A stretch of DNA of 10,460 nt from Comamonadaceae bacterium (lineage in GTDB: Bacteria > Pseudomonadota > Gammaproteobacteria > Burkholderiales > Burkholderiaceae_C): NCBI GenBank assembly GCA_947469815.1, contig CANIRI010000052.1:1-10460 (forward strand). The letters are read 5' to 3'. The position numbers were made by a program, and so were the translations under genes. The notes beneath the pieces were generated by a model. That model saw nothing but the letters and a program-made list of their open reading frames with translations. It was not told the origin of the DNA and did not search any database. This document shows, piece after piece, positions 1 to 8,298 of this stretch. Each line of letters starts with the position of its first letter. The stretch's first letter is position 1.

Positions 1-559
1 CGTCGGCCAACTCCCCGTCGCTGGCATCCTCGGCATTGGTGCGCAAGATAAAACCACCGCCCTCCGCACCGGCCAGTGCCTGCATCCGCGCCCGTAATTG
101 CTCACGCTGCTCAAGCGGTATTTTTTGCGATACCCCGATGTGCTCGTCCTGCGGCAAAAACACCAGCATGCGCCCGGCAATGCTGATTTGCGTCGACAGG
201 CGGGCCCCCTTGCTGCCCATGGGGTCCTTGAGCACCTGCACCATCAGGCTCTGGCCCTCAAACACCTGGCGCTCAATCGGAATCTGCCCTTGCGCGCTGC
301 GCGCCGCGCTGATGGTCTCACCCTCGGCGGGCGGATGCCAGACATCGGCCACATGCAAAAACGCCGCCTTATCCAGCCCGATATCGATAAAAGCCGACTG
401 CATGCCCGGCAACACCCGCTGCACCTTACCCAGGTACACATTGCCCACCAGGCCGCGCTCCAAGGTGCGCTCCACATGCAATTCCTGCAAGGCACCGTTC
501 TCCACCACGGCAACGCGTGTCTCCTGCGGGGACCAGTTGATCAGAATGTCTTGGAGCAT
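1..559 (-). CDS. rng: Ribonuclease G, N-terminal part (cut by window edge)
   Basis: This is the first ~186 codons of an RNase E/G family endoribonuclease, which trims 16S rRNA 5' ends and takes part in mRNA decay. It starts at an ATG (MLQDILINWSPQETRVAVVE) and runs open to base 1. Residues ~35-125 match the S1 RNA-binding domain of RNase G, with RGLVGNVYLGKVQRVLPGMQ followed by a SAFIDIGLDKAAFLHVADV block. The later blocks KDPMGSKGARLS and EGGGFILRTNAE also align with E. coli RNase G. The catalytic DNase I-like domain and the Zn-link cysteines lie outside the window. The short N-terminus and the position directly after maf (5-bp gap), as in the E. coli yhdE-rng pair, favour RNase G over RNase E. 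No Shine-Dalgarno sequence is obvious, so translation is probably coupled to maf. Confidence 0.93.
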   Translation of the reverse strand, partial: MLQDILINWSPQETRVAVVENGALQELHVERTLERGLVGNVYLGKVQRVLPGMQSAFIDIGLDKAAFLHVADVWHPPAEGETISAARSAQGQIPIERQVFEGQSLMVQVLKDPMGSKGARLSTQISIAGRMLVFLPQDEHIGVSQKIPLEQREQLRARMQALAGAEGGGFILRTNAEDASDGELAD

Positions 560-564
560 AGGGT

Positions 565-1170
565 TCAGGCAAACTGCCGCAGCGCGTGCGCGGTCTCATG
601 CAGCGGCAGTCCCATGATGCCAGAGTAACTCCCGCTGATGCGCGCAATATACGCTGCGGCCAGACCCTGCACCGCATAGGCTCCGGCCTTACCCATCGGT
701 TCGCCGCTGGCAACATAAGTTTCAATATCCGCCGCACTCATGGGCGCAAAACGCACCTGCGATAGCGACAAGACCTGCACCACGCGCGCGCCCTGCCCCA
801 CTGCCACGGCTGTCAGCACACGGTGGCTGCGCCCGGACAGGCGCGCCAACATGCGCGCGGCATCCTCCGCGTCGCGCGGTTTGCCCAGAATCGATCGCCC
901 CAGCGCGACCGTGGTGTCGGCGCACAGCACCGGTGCATCCGGCAGGCCGCGCAGGATCCGCCTGCGCATCGCCGCGTCCAGTTTCAAGCGGGTCACGCGC
1001 TGCACATAGTCGGCAGGGGCTTCGCGGGGCAGCACCATTTCCAAAGCCTCGGCGTCCTCATCGGGGGTCGGCAACAAAAGGGTGTGCGGTACGCCCAGCT
1101 GCTCCAGCAACTGGCTGCGCCGAGGGCTTTGCGAGGCGAGGTACACCATGGACGGGCTCATGCGGCTCAT
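565..1170 (-). CDS. maf: Maf nucleotide pyrophosphatase (YhdE/MafA type, dTTP/UTP)
   Basis: A 201-residue Maf/Ham1-fold enzyme that hydrolyses non-canonical and some canonical NTPs to NMP plus PPi. The family signature LASQSPRR lies at residues 11-18 and the catalytic-loop Asp in CADTTVALG at D85. The run [10 protein letters not shown] (160-169) followed by [14 protein letters not shown] matches the YhdE (dTTPase/UTPase) subgroup better than YceF (m7GTP). The subgroup call is from recalled sequences, so it is moderately sure. The start was chosen at the ATG overlapping the rlmH stop (ATGA, 4 bp), which implies translational coupling. Internal Met4 and Met8 lie closer to the conserved core and are possible alternative starts. 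rng follows 5 bp downstream, the same maf-rng order as in enterobacteria. Confidence 0.95.
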   Translation of the reverse strand: MSRMSPSMVYLASQSPRRSQLLEQLGVPHTLLLPTPDEDAEALEMVLPREAPADYVQRVTRLKLDAAMRRRILRGLPDAPVLCADTTVALGRSILGKPRDAEDAARMLARLSGRSHRVLTAVAVGQGARVVQVLSLSQVRFAPMSAADIETYVASGEPMGKAGAYAVQGLAAAYIARISGSYSGIMGLPLHETAHALRQFA

Positions 1171-1631
1171 TCGCGGTGGTAAGGGTGTTTGGCGTTGATC
1201 GACCAGGCCCGGTACAGCTGCTCAATCAGCAGCACGCGGGCCATAGCATGCGGCAGCGTCAGGTCGGACAGGCGTATGCGCTCGTGCGCGGCCTCACGCA
1301 AGGCCGGGTCCAAGCCATCAGGGCCGCCAATCAACAGCGCCACATCGCCCTGCTCCTGCCACAGTGTCAGACGCCGTGCCAGCGCCTGGGTTCCCAATGC
1401 CTCGCCGCGCTCGTCCAGCGCCACCACGCGCGCCCCTTTTGGAATCGCCGCCTCGATGCGCGCGCGCTCGGCGGCATACAAAGTCTCCAAGGTCTTGGAG
1501 CCGCGCGGCTCGGTTTTGACCGCCTTGAGTTCAACGCGGATCTCAGCTGGGAAACGCTTGGCGTAATCGTCCCAGGCGGTCTGCGCCCAGTCGGGCACCC
1601 TTTGCCCCACCGCCACGATGCGCAGCAGCAC
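1167..1631 (-). CDS. rlmH: 23S rRNA pseudouridine-1915 N3-methyltransferase RlmH
   Basis: A 154-residue SPOUT-class SAM-dependent methyltransferase (E. coli RlmH has 155). It methylates pseudouridine 1915 in helix 69 of 23S rRNA in the assembled 70S ribosome. The N-terminus [20 protein letters not shown] aligns with E. coli MKLQLVAVGTKMPDWVQT. The knot/SAM loop LLIGGPDG lies at 99-106 and the diagnostic C-terminus [15 protein letters not shown] is intact. The start is a GTG. It is the earliest possible start, because the rsfS stop TAG lies in the same frame only two codons upstream. An AAGG 11 nt before the GTG is a poor ribosome-binding site, so reinitiation after rsfS is likely. The stop overlaps the maf start. 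The rsfS-rlmH pairing (ybeB-ybeA) is widely conserved. Confidence 0.97.
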   Translation of the reverse strand: MLLRIVAVGQRVPDWAQTAWDDYAKRFPAEIRVELKAVKTEPRGSKTLETLYAAERARIEAAIPKGARVVALDERGEALGTQALARRLTLWQEQGDVALLIGGPDGLDPALREAAHERIRLSDLTLPHAMARVLLIEQLYRAWSINAKHPYHRE

Positions 1632-1637
1632 AGCGCC

Positions 1638-2426
1638 CTAGGCCTTGCGCGGAGCGGTCTTGGCAGCAGCCGGTTTGCGAACCGGTGCCTTAACCGCCAG
1701 CGCCTTGCGCGGTGCTGCCGGCTTGCCAACGGCTGCCTTGGCCGGCGCTGCCTTGCGGGCGACCTTCTTGGCCGGGGCGTTCACGACCACGATGGGCACC
1801 TTGGCACTGCGCGCAGGCGCGGTTTTCGCAGGTACCGTGCCGGCCTTCTTGGCAGGCGCTCTCTTCGCTGCCGTTTTGGCTGCCTCTTTTTTCAGCGCAG
1901 CTTTGGATGGGAAGGCCTCTGCCACACCCGCCTTGGCCGCGCTGGAGCGGCGCAGCGATGGCGTGGGCAGCACCTTGGCCGCAGGCTTGGGCACCGCGAC
2001 TACTTCAGCCTTGACCAGGCCCGGCTTTTCAGCGCCGAGCTTGAGCCGGACCGGTTTCTCACCCCATAGCTCTTCCAAACGGTAGTAGCTGCGGAAAATC
2101 GGTTGCATCACATGCACCACCACCTGTCCGCAATCCACGATGATCCATTCGCCGTTGCCTTCACCCTCGACGCGCGGCTTGGGGAAGCCGGCCTTGCGCA
2201 CCGCGTCCACCACGCTGGACGCCAGCGCCTTGGTCTGGCGGTTGGAGGTACCGGAGGCCACCACCACCCGCTCGAACAAAGACGACAGCGCCTCGGTGTC
2301 AAAGACCTGGATGTCTTGCGCCTTCACATCCTCCAGCCCGTCGACGACTGCACGCTGCAGTTTTTGGACGTCTTTCTTCGCGCCGGTCACGCTGGAACTG
2401 GGTGCGGGAGTTTTCTTGGTAGTCAT
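1638..2426 (-). CDS. rsfS: Ribosomal silencing factor RsfS with long Lys/Ala-rich C-terminal tail
   Basis: A 262-residue protein. Residues ~20-122 form the RsfS/Iojap domain, which binds uL14 on the 50S subunit and blocks 30S joining during starvation. Recognisable blocks are LEDVKAQDIQVFD, VASGTSNRQTKALA, VEGEGNGEWIIVDCGQVVVH and YYRLEELWGE. E. coli RsfS is about 105 residues and ends at the equivalent of residue ~121. Here about 140 more residues follow. By hand count, residues 141-262 hold 22 Lys, 8 Arg, 39 Ala and only 3 acidic residues, and look disordered and H1-histone-like. The ATG was chosen because it shares one base with the nadD stop (TGATG); a TTG one codon upstream would add one residue. 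The stop is a TAG in frame with the rlmH GTG. The core assignment is firm; the role of the tail is unknown. Confidence 0.95.
   Translation of the reverse strand: MTTKKTPAPSSSVTGAKKDVQKLQRAVVDGLEDVKAQDIQVFDTEALSSLFERVVVASGTSNRQTKALASSVVDAVRKAGFPKPRVEGEGNGEWIIVDCGQVVVHVMQPIFRSYYRLEELWGEKPVRLKLGAEKPGLVKAEVVAVPKPAAKVLPTPSLRRSSAAKAGVAEAFPSKAALKKEAAKTAAKRAPAKKAGTVPAKTAPARSAKVPIVVVNAPAKKVARKAAPAKAAVGKPAAPRKALAVKAPVRKPAAAKTAPRKA
1641..2006 (-). repeat. Low-complexity repeat region encoding the basic RsfS tail
   Basis: This stretch encodes RsfS residues ~141-262 as degenerate units of the types APAKK, KPAA and APRKA. At DNA level the decamer ccttgcgcgg (plus strand) occurs at 1643-1652 and 1703-1712, with a variant at 1751-1760. 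The units are diverged, not perfect tandem copies. Similar Ala/Lys/Pro repeats occur in AlgP-type and bacterial H1-like proteins. They tend to vary in length between strains through slippage, though that is inference here. Confidence 0.7.
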
Positions 2427-3049
2427 CAATCAGGGTTCTCGGTAGGCAAAATGGTGGCGTAAAGCCGATGCTGGGCAATATAACGCGCCACGGCAGGCGC
2501 AAGCATGGTGCTGGTGTCGCCCGCCGCAGCAACAGCAGCGCGGATCGCAGAGGAACTGAATGGCATCGCGGGCATGGGTATCTGCAGACCGTGCGCTTTC
2601 TCAGGCTCCTGCGATTGCGCTTCGGACCCGGCACGCGCAGCAACGCACAGGCTAGCCAAGTTGGGCAGCGCCTCCGCACGGCTCCACGTCCCCAGGCGCT
2701 GCGCCTGGTCCTGGCCCATGAGCAGAAAAAAGACCGCGCCCGGATACGCACGGTGCAGGGCTTGCAAGGTGTCCACCGTATAGCTCGGCCCACTGCGCAC
2801 GATTTCACAGTCATCGATCTGCGCGCGCGGCACATCCCCGAAAGCCACTGCGCACATCGCCAAGCGGTGCTGCGCATCACTGAGCGGGCGGCTCTTGTGC
2901 CAAGCCGTGCCGGTGGGCACCACCAGCAAAAGATCCAAATCCAGATGATCTAGCGCCGCCTGTGCCAAAGCGGTGTGGCCACGATGGGGGGGATCGAAAG
3001 CGCCGCCGAACACACCGATACGCCGTGGCGGCGCAGGCTGGGTGCTCAT
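2426..3049 (-). CDS. nadD: Nicotinate-nucleotide adenylyltransferase
   Basis: A 207-residue enzyme that converts nicotinate mononucleotide plus ATP to deamido-NAD, the step before NAD synthetase. The nucleotidyltransferase signature GGAFDPPHRGH lies at residues 15-25 (GxFDPxHxGH class). The second signature SSSAIR lies at 165-170, and SGPSYTVDTL, typical of NadD, at 86-95. Length is close to E. coli NadD (213). The frame stays open upstream to 3115, overlapping purD. I prefer the ATG at 3049 because it begins close to the conserved core, as in other NadD proteins, and follows the purD stop by 13 bp. The stop shares one base with the rsfS ATG, giving the nadD-rsfS-rlmH order seen across many proteobacteria. 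Confidence 0.95.
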   Translation of the reverse strand: MSTQPAPPRRIGVFGGAFDPPHRGHTALAQAALDHLDLDLLLVVPTGTAWHKSRPLSDAQHRLAMCAVAFGDVPRAQIDDCEIVRSGPSYTVDTLQALHRAYPGAVFFLLMGQDQAQRLGTWSRAEALPNLASLCVAARAGSEAQSQEPEKAHGLQIPMPAMPFSSSAIRAAVAAAGDTSTMLAPAVARYIAQHRLYATILPTENPD

Positions 3050-3062
3050 GCGCGGACCGCCA

Positions 3063-4349
3063 TCAGGCTTTGATGGCGCGGTGGCCGATGTCATGGCGCA
3101 TCTGCGCACCGTCAAAAGTGATAGACGCAGCTATGCGGTAGGCGCGCTGCTGGGCCGCTTTCACGTTATCCGCCAGCGCCGTGACGCATAGCACCCGCCC
3201 GCCGTTGGTGTGCAACACGCCGTCCTGCAAAGTGGTGCCCGCATGGAAGACCACTGCGCCCTCTTCTTCCGGAGGCAGCCCGTGGATCGCGTCACCCTTT
3301 CGAACCTGCTCCGGGTAACCGTGCGCAGCCATCACCACGCCCAATGCGGTGCGCCGGTCCCATTGCAGCGCCAGCTCCGGATCCAGCCCGCCGGATTCAC
3401 TGGCGGCATACAACACATCGAGCAAATCGGTTTTGAGGCGCATCATGATGGGCTGGGTCTCGGGGTCACCCATGCGGCAGTTGAACTCCAGTGTTTTGAC
3501 GCCGCCTTGGGCGTCCACCATCAAACCGGCATACAGAAAACCCGAGAACGGGATTCCGTCTTGCTCCATGCCGCGCACCGTGGGCAATATCACCTCGCGC
3601 ATGGCGCGGGCATGCACCGCCGGCTTGACCACCGGCGCGGGCGAATACGCACCCATGCCGCCGGTGTTGGGGCCCTGGTCTCCGTCGCGCAGGCGCTTGT
3701 GGTCCTGGCTGGTGGCCAGCGGCAGCACATGTTTACCGTCACAGATGACGATGAAACTGGCCTCTTCGCCTTGCAAAAATTCTTCGATGACCACGCGGGC
3801 CTGGCCCTCGCCACCGGATACCTTCGGGCTGTTGCCGCCCAGCATGAAATCAATCGCCGCGTGCGCTTGCGCCAGGGTTTCGGCCACCACCACGCCCTTG
3901 CCAGCGGCCAGGCCGTCGGCCTTGACCACAATCGGCGCGCCCTGCGCGTCCACATAAGCGTGGGCATCGGCCGCATCGCTGAATGTGGCAAACGCGGCGG
4001 TCGGAATCGCGTGGCGCTGCATAAAGGCTTTAGAAAAAGCTTTGGAACTCTCCAGTTGCGCAGCCGCCTGCGTGGGCCCGAAGATACGCAAACCCGCTGC
4101 GCGGAAGGTATCCACCACGCCCGCTGCCAGCGGTACCTCAGGGCCGACCACGGTCAAGCCGATTTTTTCCTGCACGGCCCAGACACAGAGTTCGGCGATG
4201 TCGGTGATCGGCAGGTTTTGCAAGCGCTTGTCCGACGCCGTGCCACCGTTGCCCGGCGCCACAAAAACGGTTTGCACTTTGGGCGACTGCGCCAGCTTCC
4301 AGGCCAGCGCATGCTCGCGGCCCCCGCCGCCAATCACCAGAACTTTCAT
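3063..4349 (-). CDS. purD: Phosphoribosylamine-glycine ligase (GAR synthetase)
   Basis: A 428-residue ATP-grasp ligase for the second step of de novo purine synthesis: phosphoribosylamine + glycine + ATP to GAR. The N-terminal Rossmann-like domain opens with [19 protein letters not shown], and GPEVPLAAG lies at 69-77. The ATP-grasp core has [14 protein letters not shown] (142-155), GEEASF (194-199) and [13 protein letters not shown] (227-239). The metal/ATP-binding block [13 protein letters not shown] is at 287-299. It matches the usual family length and appears intact. The start ATG overlaps the yebC stop by 4 bp (ATGA), so it is probably coupled to yebC. No purH lies nearby. The downstream neighbour is nadD and not hemF, which I would have expected in Burkholderiales. 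Confidence 0.97.
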   Translation of the reverse strand: MKVLVIGGGGREHALAWKLAQSPKVQTVFVAPGNGGTASDKRLQNLPITDIAELCVWAVQEKIGLTVVGPEVPLAAGVVDTFRAAGLRIFGPTQAAAQLESSKAFSKAFMQRHAIPTAAFATFSDAADAHAYVDAQGAPIVVKADGLAAGKGVVVAETLAQAHAAIDFMLGGNSPKVSGGEGQARVVIEEFLQGEEASFIVICDGKHVLPLATSQDHKRLRDGDQGPNTGGMGAYSPAPVVKPAVHARAMREVILPTVRGMEQDGIPFSGFLYAGLMVDAQGGVKTLEFNCRMGDPETQPIMMRLKTDLLDVLYAASESGGLDPELALQWDRRTALGVVMAAHGYPEQVRKGDAIHGLPPEEEGAVVFHAGTTLQDGVLHTNGGRVLCVTALADNVKAAQQRAYRIAASITFDGAQMRHDIGHRAIKA

Positions 4350-5065
4350 AGGGCGGCGTTATGGAAGATCTCTTGCGTATCGTCCAGGTCTTCCAGCACG
4401 TCGAGCAGTTTTTGCATGCGCACGGCGTCCTCACCTTCGAGCTCAATGGTGTTCTGGGCGCGCATGGTGATGGTGGCTTCTTCTGCTGCCAATCCGGCGG
4501 CTTGCAAGGCGTTTTTCACCGCCTCAAAATCAGCTACGCTGCTCAGCACCTCGATCACGCCATCGTCATGGGTGACCACATCCTCGGCACCGGCTTCCAG
4601 CGCAACTTCCATCACCCGGTCTTCGCTGGTCCCCGGGGCAAAAATCAGCTGCCCGCAGTGCTGGAACTGAAAAGCCACCGAGCCTTCCGCGCCCATATTG
4701 CCGCCGTGCTTGCTCAACGCGTGGCGCACTTCGGCCACGGTGCGCACCCGGTTGTCAGTCATGGTGTCGATGATGATGGCCGCGCCGCCGATGCCGTAGC
4801 CCTCGTAGCGGATCTCCTCGTAGCTCACACCTTCCTGGTTGCCGGTGGCCTTGTCGATGTTGTATTTGATGCGGTCCGCCGGCATATTGGCCGCTTTGGC
4901 CCGCTCTACTGCCAGGCGCAGGCGCGGGTTCATGCTCAAGTCGCCGCCCGCCGCACGGGCCGCTACCGTGATCTCGCGGATGATGCGGGTCCAGACCTTG
5001 CCCCGCTTTTCGTCCTGTCGACCTTTACGGTGCTGAATATTGGCCCATTTGCTATGTCCTGCCAC
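4346..5065 (-). CDS. yebC: YebC/PmpR family protein (TACO1-like)
   Basis: A 239-residue YebC/TACO1-family protein. The family was long annotated as transcriptional regulators (PmpR in Pseudomonas), and later work implicates YebC in helping ribosomes through difficult proline-rich stretches. The family N-terminus [18 protein letters not shown] is complete. Further blocks are [20 protein letters not shown] (46-65), YEGYGIGG (87-94) and [15 protein letters not shown] (103-117). I start at the GTG at 5065, which is preceded by AAAGGA at 7 nt and gives the exact family start. An in-frame ATG at 5107 would add 14 unconserved residues. A 53-bp gap separates it from relA, and it overlaps purD by 4 bp. 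It may head the housekeeping operon. Confidence 0.95.
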   Translation of the reverse strand: MAGHSKWANIQHRKGRQDEKRGKVWTRIIREITVAARAAGGDLSMNPRLRLAVERAKAANMPADRIKYNIDKATGNQEGVSYEEIRYEGYGIGGAAIIIDTMTDNRVRTVAEVRHALSKHGGNMGAEGSVAFQFQHCGQLIFAPGTSEDRVMEVALEAGAEDVVTHDDGVIEVLSSVADFEAVKNALQAAGLAAEEATITMRAQNTIELEGEDAVRMQKLLDVLEDLDDTQEIFHNAAL

Positions 5066-5072
5066 GCGACTG

Positions 5073-5078
5073 TCCTTT
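5073..5078 (-). promoter_or_regulatory. Shine-Dalgarno sequence deciding the yebC GTG start
   Basis: Read on the minus strand the hexamer is AAAGGA, 7 nt before the GTG at 5065. It is the clearest ribosome-binding site in the window. It selects the GTG over the in-frame ATG at 5107, which has no comparable site. Confidence 0.75.
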
Positions 5079-5118
5079 GTAAAAATACCGCAAAGCGCAA
5101 GAGGCATTGTACTTTTCG

Positions 5119-7380
5119 CTACCTGCGCCGCGCCGCACGCACCCCTTCCAATGCGCCCACGCTGCGCAAGACCCGCCCCAGGCGCGCGGCGTCGGGCACT
5201 TCCACGGTAAACGTCATCCAGGCCACTGACTTGATAGTCTGGGTTTGCACACCGATCACATTCATTTTTTCTTTGGTGAAAACCTCGGAGATATCGCGCA
5301 GCAAACCCTGGCGGTCAACGGCTTCCACCGAGATATCGACCGGATACACCGGGCCACCCTGACCACCTGCGCCGTCTTTGGCGCCGGACGCAGGCGGGGC
5401 GCTCCATTGCACTTCAATCACCCGGTCGCCGCTGCGGCCCACCATATTGCGCAGATTGGAGCAGTCAGCCCGGTGCACGCTGACACCTTTGCCCCGGGTC
5501 ACAAAGCCGCTGATGGGATCCGGTGGCGCCGGTTTGCAACACTTGGCGAGTTGGGTCATCAGCGAATCCACACCCACCACCAGCACCCCGCCTTTGCCCG
5601 CCGCATTGCTGCGCGGTTTGCGCAAGTGCACGGTGTCGTCCAGCGCCTGCACCGGCTCGGGCGGGCGCAGCACGATCTCGATATTGCGCAGCGAAAATTC
5701 GTCTTTGCCGACCACCTCAAACAAATCGTCGGCGCTGTTAAAGCCCAGTTGCGCCGCCAGATCGTCCAGGCGCACGGCGGTTTTGCCCTCGCGTTGCAGC
5801 AGTTTTTCCACGGCCTCGCGGCCCTTGGCTACCGTTTCCGTCAAAGCCTGCGCGTTGAACCAGGCGCGCACTTTGGCGCGGGCGCGCTGGCTGTTCAAAA
5901 AACCCAGCTCGGCGTTGAGCCAGTCGCGCGAGGGCCCACCCTCTTTGGCGGTAATGATGTCCACGGTCTGGCCATTGCGCAACGGGGTGCTCAAGGGCAC
6001 TAAATGCCCGTCCACCCGCGCGCCCCGGCAGCGGTGACCCACATTGGTGTGCACGCTGTAGGCGAAGTCCACCGCAGTCGCACCCTGCACCAGTTCCACC
6101 ACCGCAGCGTCCGGCGTGAGCACATAGATACGGTCATCTAACACCGGCACGCCGCCTGTCCCTGTCGCAGCCCCGGCCTCGCCGCCCGCAATGTCGCGCT
6201 CCCAGGCCAGCAACTGGCGCAGCACCGCAATCTTGGCTTCATACGGGCTGCTGGCGCTCACCCCCGCATAACCTTTGACGCCCGCTTCTTTGTAGGCCCA
6301 GTGCGCGGCCACGCCATGTTCGGCGCGCTGGTGCATGGCCTCGGTGCGGATCTGCACTTCAATCGGCCCGCCCGCCGCGTCGCGCACCACGGTGTGCAGC
6401 GACTGGTAGCCGTTGGGTTTGGGCTTGGCGATGTAGTCGTCAAACTCCTCGGTGATCGGGCTGAAGCGCGTGTGCACCCAGCTCAGCGCCGCGTAGCAGG
6501 CCGCCACATCGGCGACGATGATGCGCAGCGCCCGGATGTCATAGACCCGCTCAAAACGCAGGCCCTTGCCGCGCATTTTTTTGACGATGCTGTAAATGTT
6601 TTTGGGCCGCCCTTGCACCTGCGCTGCAATGCCCTGCCCGGCCAGCTCGGATGCCAACTCGGCACGTAATTTCTCTACCGCCGCCTCGCGCTCAGTCCGC
6701 TTTTCGTCCAACTGCTTGGCCACATCATGGTAAGTCTGCGGCTCCAAAAAGCGGAAGGCCAAATCCTCCAAGGCCCACTTCACCTGCCAGATGCCCAGCC
6801 GGTTGGCCAGCGGGGCAAACACGCTCAAAGACTCTTGCGCCAAGCCGGGCGGTACCGGTAGTTTGCTCGCGGCGAAGTGGCGCAAGGTCTGCAAGCGCGA
6901 GGCCAGACGCAGCATCACCACCCGCAGGTCGCGCGAAAAAGCCAGCAGCATCTTGCGCACGCTCTCGGTCTGCGCGGCCTGGGTCTGCGCTTGCGGCGCG
7001 TGGCTGGCGGCGTTCTGGGCGATGCGCGCCATGCGCTGCAGCCGTACCAGCTTGGTGGTCTCCAGCGCCAGCGCCGCCAGGCCTTCCCCAAAACCCTTGG
7101 CAATGACCTCCTGCGGCTTGTTCAGGTGATCGCAGGTGTAAACCAGATAGGCCGCCGCCTGCATGGTGGGCGAGGCACCCATGCCACCCAGGATGGCGGC
7201 CACACCATCGGCATGCGCCAGCACATCCTCACCGGTATCCAGCAAGACCCCAGCCAGCAGCGGCTCGGCAAACGCGCGGGCCCGCAGCAGCGCACCGTCC
7301 ACCTCCGGCTGTGCTGCGGCCAGCGCCGCGATCAGCGTGGCAGCGGCCTCATCGGCGGGGGCGACAGCCTGGGATTGCAC
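5119..7380 (-). CDS. relA: RelA-type (p)ppGpp synthetase (stringent response)
   Basis: A 753-residue long RSH protein (E. coli RelA has 744) that makes (p)ppGpp on stalled ribosomes. Residues ~40-200 are a decayed HD hydrolase domain: where SpoT has the catalytic His-Asp pair, this has [11 protein letters not shown] (75-85). The synthetase domain spans ~250-365 with [29 protein letters not shown] and EVQIRT. EFDD at 312-315 is the EXDD motif of monofunctional RelA, against RXKD in SpoT. The TGS domain is at ~417-478, the conserved-Cys region at [10 protein letters not shown] (C614, C615) with H636 and C640, and the ACT domain at ~680-750. The start is a GTG 6 bp after, and in frame with, the hydrolase stop; TGAGG just ahead could be its ribosome-binding site. 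It is probably co-transcribed with the hydrolase. A separate SpoT elsewhere is expected. Confidence 0.96.
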   Translation of the reverse strand: MQSQAVAPADEAAATLIAALAAAQPEVDGALLRARAFAEPLLAGVLLDTGEDVLAHADGVAAILGGMGASPTMQAAAYLVYTCDHLNKPQEVIAKGFGEGLAALALETTKLVRLQRMARIAQNAASHAPQAQTQAAQTESVRKMLLAFSRDLRVVMLRLASRLQTLRHFAASKLPVPPGLAQESLSVFAPLANRLGIWQVKWALEDLAFRFLEPQTYHDVAKQLDEKRTEREAAVEKLRAELASELAGQGIAAQVQGRPKNIYSIVKKMRGKGLRFERVYDIRALRIIVADVAACYAALSWVHTRFSPITEEFDDYIAKPKPNGYQSLHTVVRDAAGGPIEVQIRTEAMHQRAEHGVAAHWAYKEAGVKGYAGVSASSPYEAKIAVLRQLLAWERDIAGGEAGAATGTGGVPVLDDRIYVLTPDAAVVELVQGATAVDFAYSVHTNVGHRCRGARVDGHLVPLSTPLRNGQTVDIITAKEGGPSRDWLNAELGFLNSQRARAKVRAWFNAQALTETVAKGREAVEKLLQREGKTAVRLDDLAAQLGFNSADDLFEVVGKDEFSLRNIEIVLRPPEPVQALDDTVHLRKPRSNAAGKGGVLVVGVDSLMTQLAKCCKPAPPDPISGFVTRGKGVSVHRADCSNLRNMVGRSGDRVIEVQWSAPPASGAKDGAGGQGGPVYPVDISVEAVDRQGLLRDISEVFTKEKMNVIGVQTQTIKSVAWMTFTVEVPDAARLGRVLRSVGALEGVRAARRR

Positions 7381-7386
7381 GCAGCC

Positions 7387-8298
7387 TCATGCAAACAAAA
7401 AGTCAGCCACCACGTCGATCTGATCTTGTGCAATGAGCGTGGGCGCGTGGCCGACACCATCCACCGTGTGCAAGCGCGCGCGCGGGCCGCGCTGACCCAT
7501 CTCGGCGGCAGTGGCGGCGCTGAGCAGGTCCGACTGCGAACCGCGCAGCAAGAGCGTCGGCGTCTGGATCTGGTCATACACGGCCCAGGCCATGGCCTGG
7601 CCTTTTTCGGCCAGTTCGTCGGTGACCATACGGAAAGGCAGCGCAATCGCCGGGTCGTAATGCAGCACCCAGCCCGTGCCATCGGCGGCGGCTTTCAGCA
7701 TGGGGCGGCACAAATCCAGCCACTGCTGCGGCGTGTGCGGCCCGAAACTGCTGGACACCGCCCACAAGGCTGCGGCCGCCTGCTCGGGCGTATCAAAACG
7801 CAAGGGCTGACCCAAATACGCGCCAATGCGGCGCAAGGCGGCAATCTCGATGGTGGGGCCGACGTCGTTGATCAGCAAACGGCGCACCTGCGCGCCCACC
7901 GACGCCGCCGTGGTGCACACACCCATGCCGATCAGCCCACCCATGCTGGTGCCCACCCAATCGACCTGCGTCAGTTGCAACTGCGCCAGCAGCGCCAGCA
8001 TGTCTGCGGTGTAAATGGGCACCTGGTAGTACTGCGGGTCCGCTAGAAAGTCGCTGCGTCCGCGCCCGGCGACATCGGGGCACAGCACGCGCAGCGGGTG
8101 CGGCGCGCGCGCTACCAAGGCCTGCGCCAGCACATCGAAGTCGCGTCCCTGGCGGGTCAGGCCATGGGCGCAAACAACGGTGTGCGCTGCATCGGGCGCA
8201 CCCCACTCCCAGTAGGCCATGCGGTGGCCGCCGCGCGGCTGCGCGCCCACGGCGTCGCCCATAGGGCATTGCACGTAGTGCAGGCGCGGCTCAGCCAT
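7387..8298 (-). CDS. Alpha/beta-hydrolase fold protein, substrate unknown
   Basis: A 303-residue alpha/beta-hydrolase without a signal peptide, so probably cytoplasmic. HGLTRQGRDFD (45-55) supplies the oxyanion-hole region. The nucleophile elbow is GTSMGG with Ser118. Likely triad partners are Asp257 (GSQSD) and His284 (GVGHAP). CPDVAGRGRSD (73-83) is the usual strand-4 loop, and the region ~150-230 would be the cap. An esterase, lactonase or C-C hydrolase would all fit; the sequence does not say which. The ATG overlaps the ureohydrolase stop by 8 bp, and relA follows after 6 bp. This suggests shared transcription with an amidine/guanidine-cleaving enzyme. The product call is firm at fold level only. 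Confidence 0.9.
   Translation of the reverse strand: MAEPRLHYVQCPMGDAVGAQPRGGHRMAYWEWGAPDAAHTVVCAHGLTRQGRDFDVLAQALVARAPHPLRVLCPDVAGRGRSDFLADPQYYQVPIYTADMLALLAQLQLTQVDWVGTSMGGLIGMGVCTTAASVGAQVRRLLINDVGPTIEIAALRRIGAYLGQPLRFDTPEQAAAALWAVSSSFGPHTPQQWLDLCRPMLKAAADGTGWVLHYDPAIALPFRMVTDELAEKGQAMAWAVYDQIQTPTLLLRGSQSDLLSAATAAEMGQRGPRARLHTVDGVGHAPTLIAQDQIDVVADFLFA

Noticed and set aside
1641..2006. RsfS tail as a separate histone-like gene (AlgP/H1 type)
   Set aside because: The frame is continuous with the Iojap domain with no stop, and there is no good internal start with a ribosome-binding site.
933..2069. 378-codon open frame on the plus strand opposite maf, rlmH and the RsfS tail
   Set aside because: It spans three conserved genes in antisense, and the apparent repeats in it are the complement of the RsfS tail repeats.
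3050..3115. Longer nadD reading frame starting at 3115 inside purD
   Set aside because: The 22 extra residues are unconserved and would overlap purD by 53 bp; the ATG at 3049 fits the family start.
3210..4670. 486-codon open frame on the plus strand opposite purD and yebC
   Set aside because: It lies exactly antisense to two well-identified genes, has no recognisable domain, is rich in His/Arg/Gln, and is expected from GC-rich third-position bias.
5106..5111. TACAAT on the minus strand as a -10 box for yebC
   Set aside because: No -35-like hexamer lies 16-18 nt upstream, where the sequence is GC-rich relA coding DNA, so I did not annotate a promoter.
6877..8046. 389-codon open frame on the plus strand opposite relA and the hydrolase
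   Set aside because: It is a shadow of two conserved minus-strand genes; its translation has the His/Arg/Gln-rich look of an antisense frame and no family motifs.
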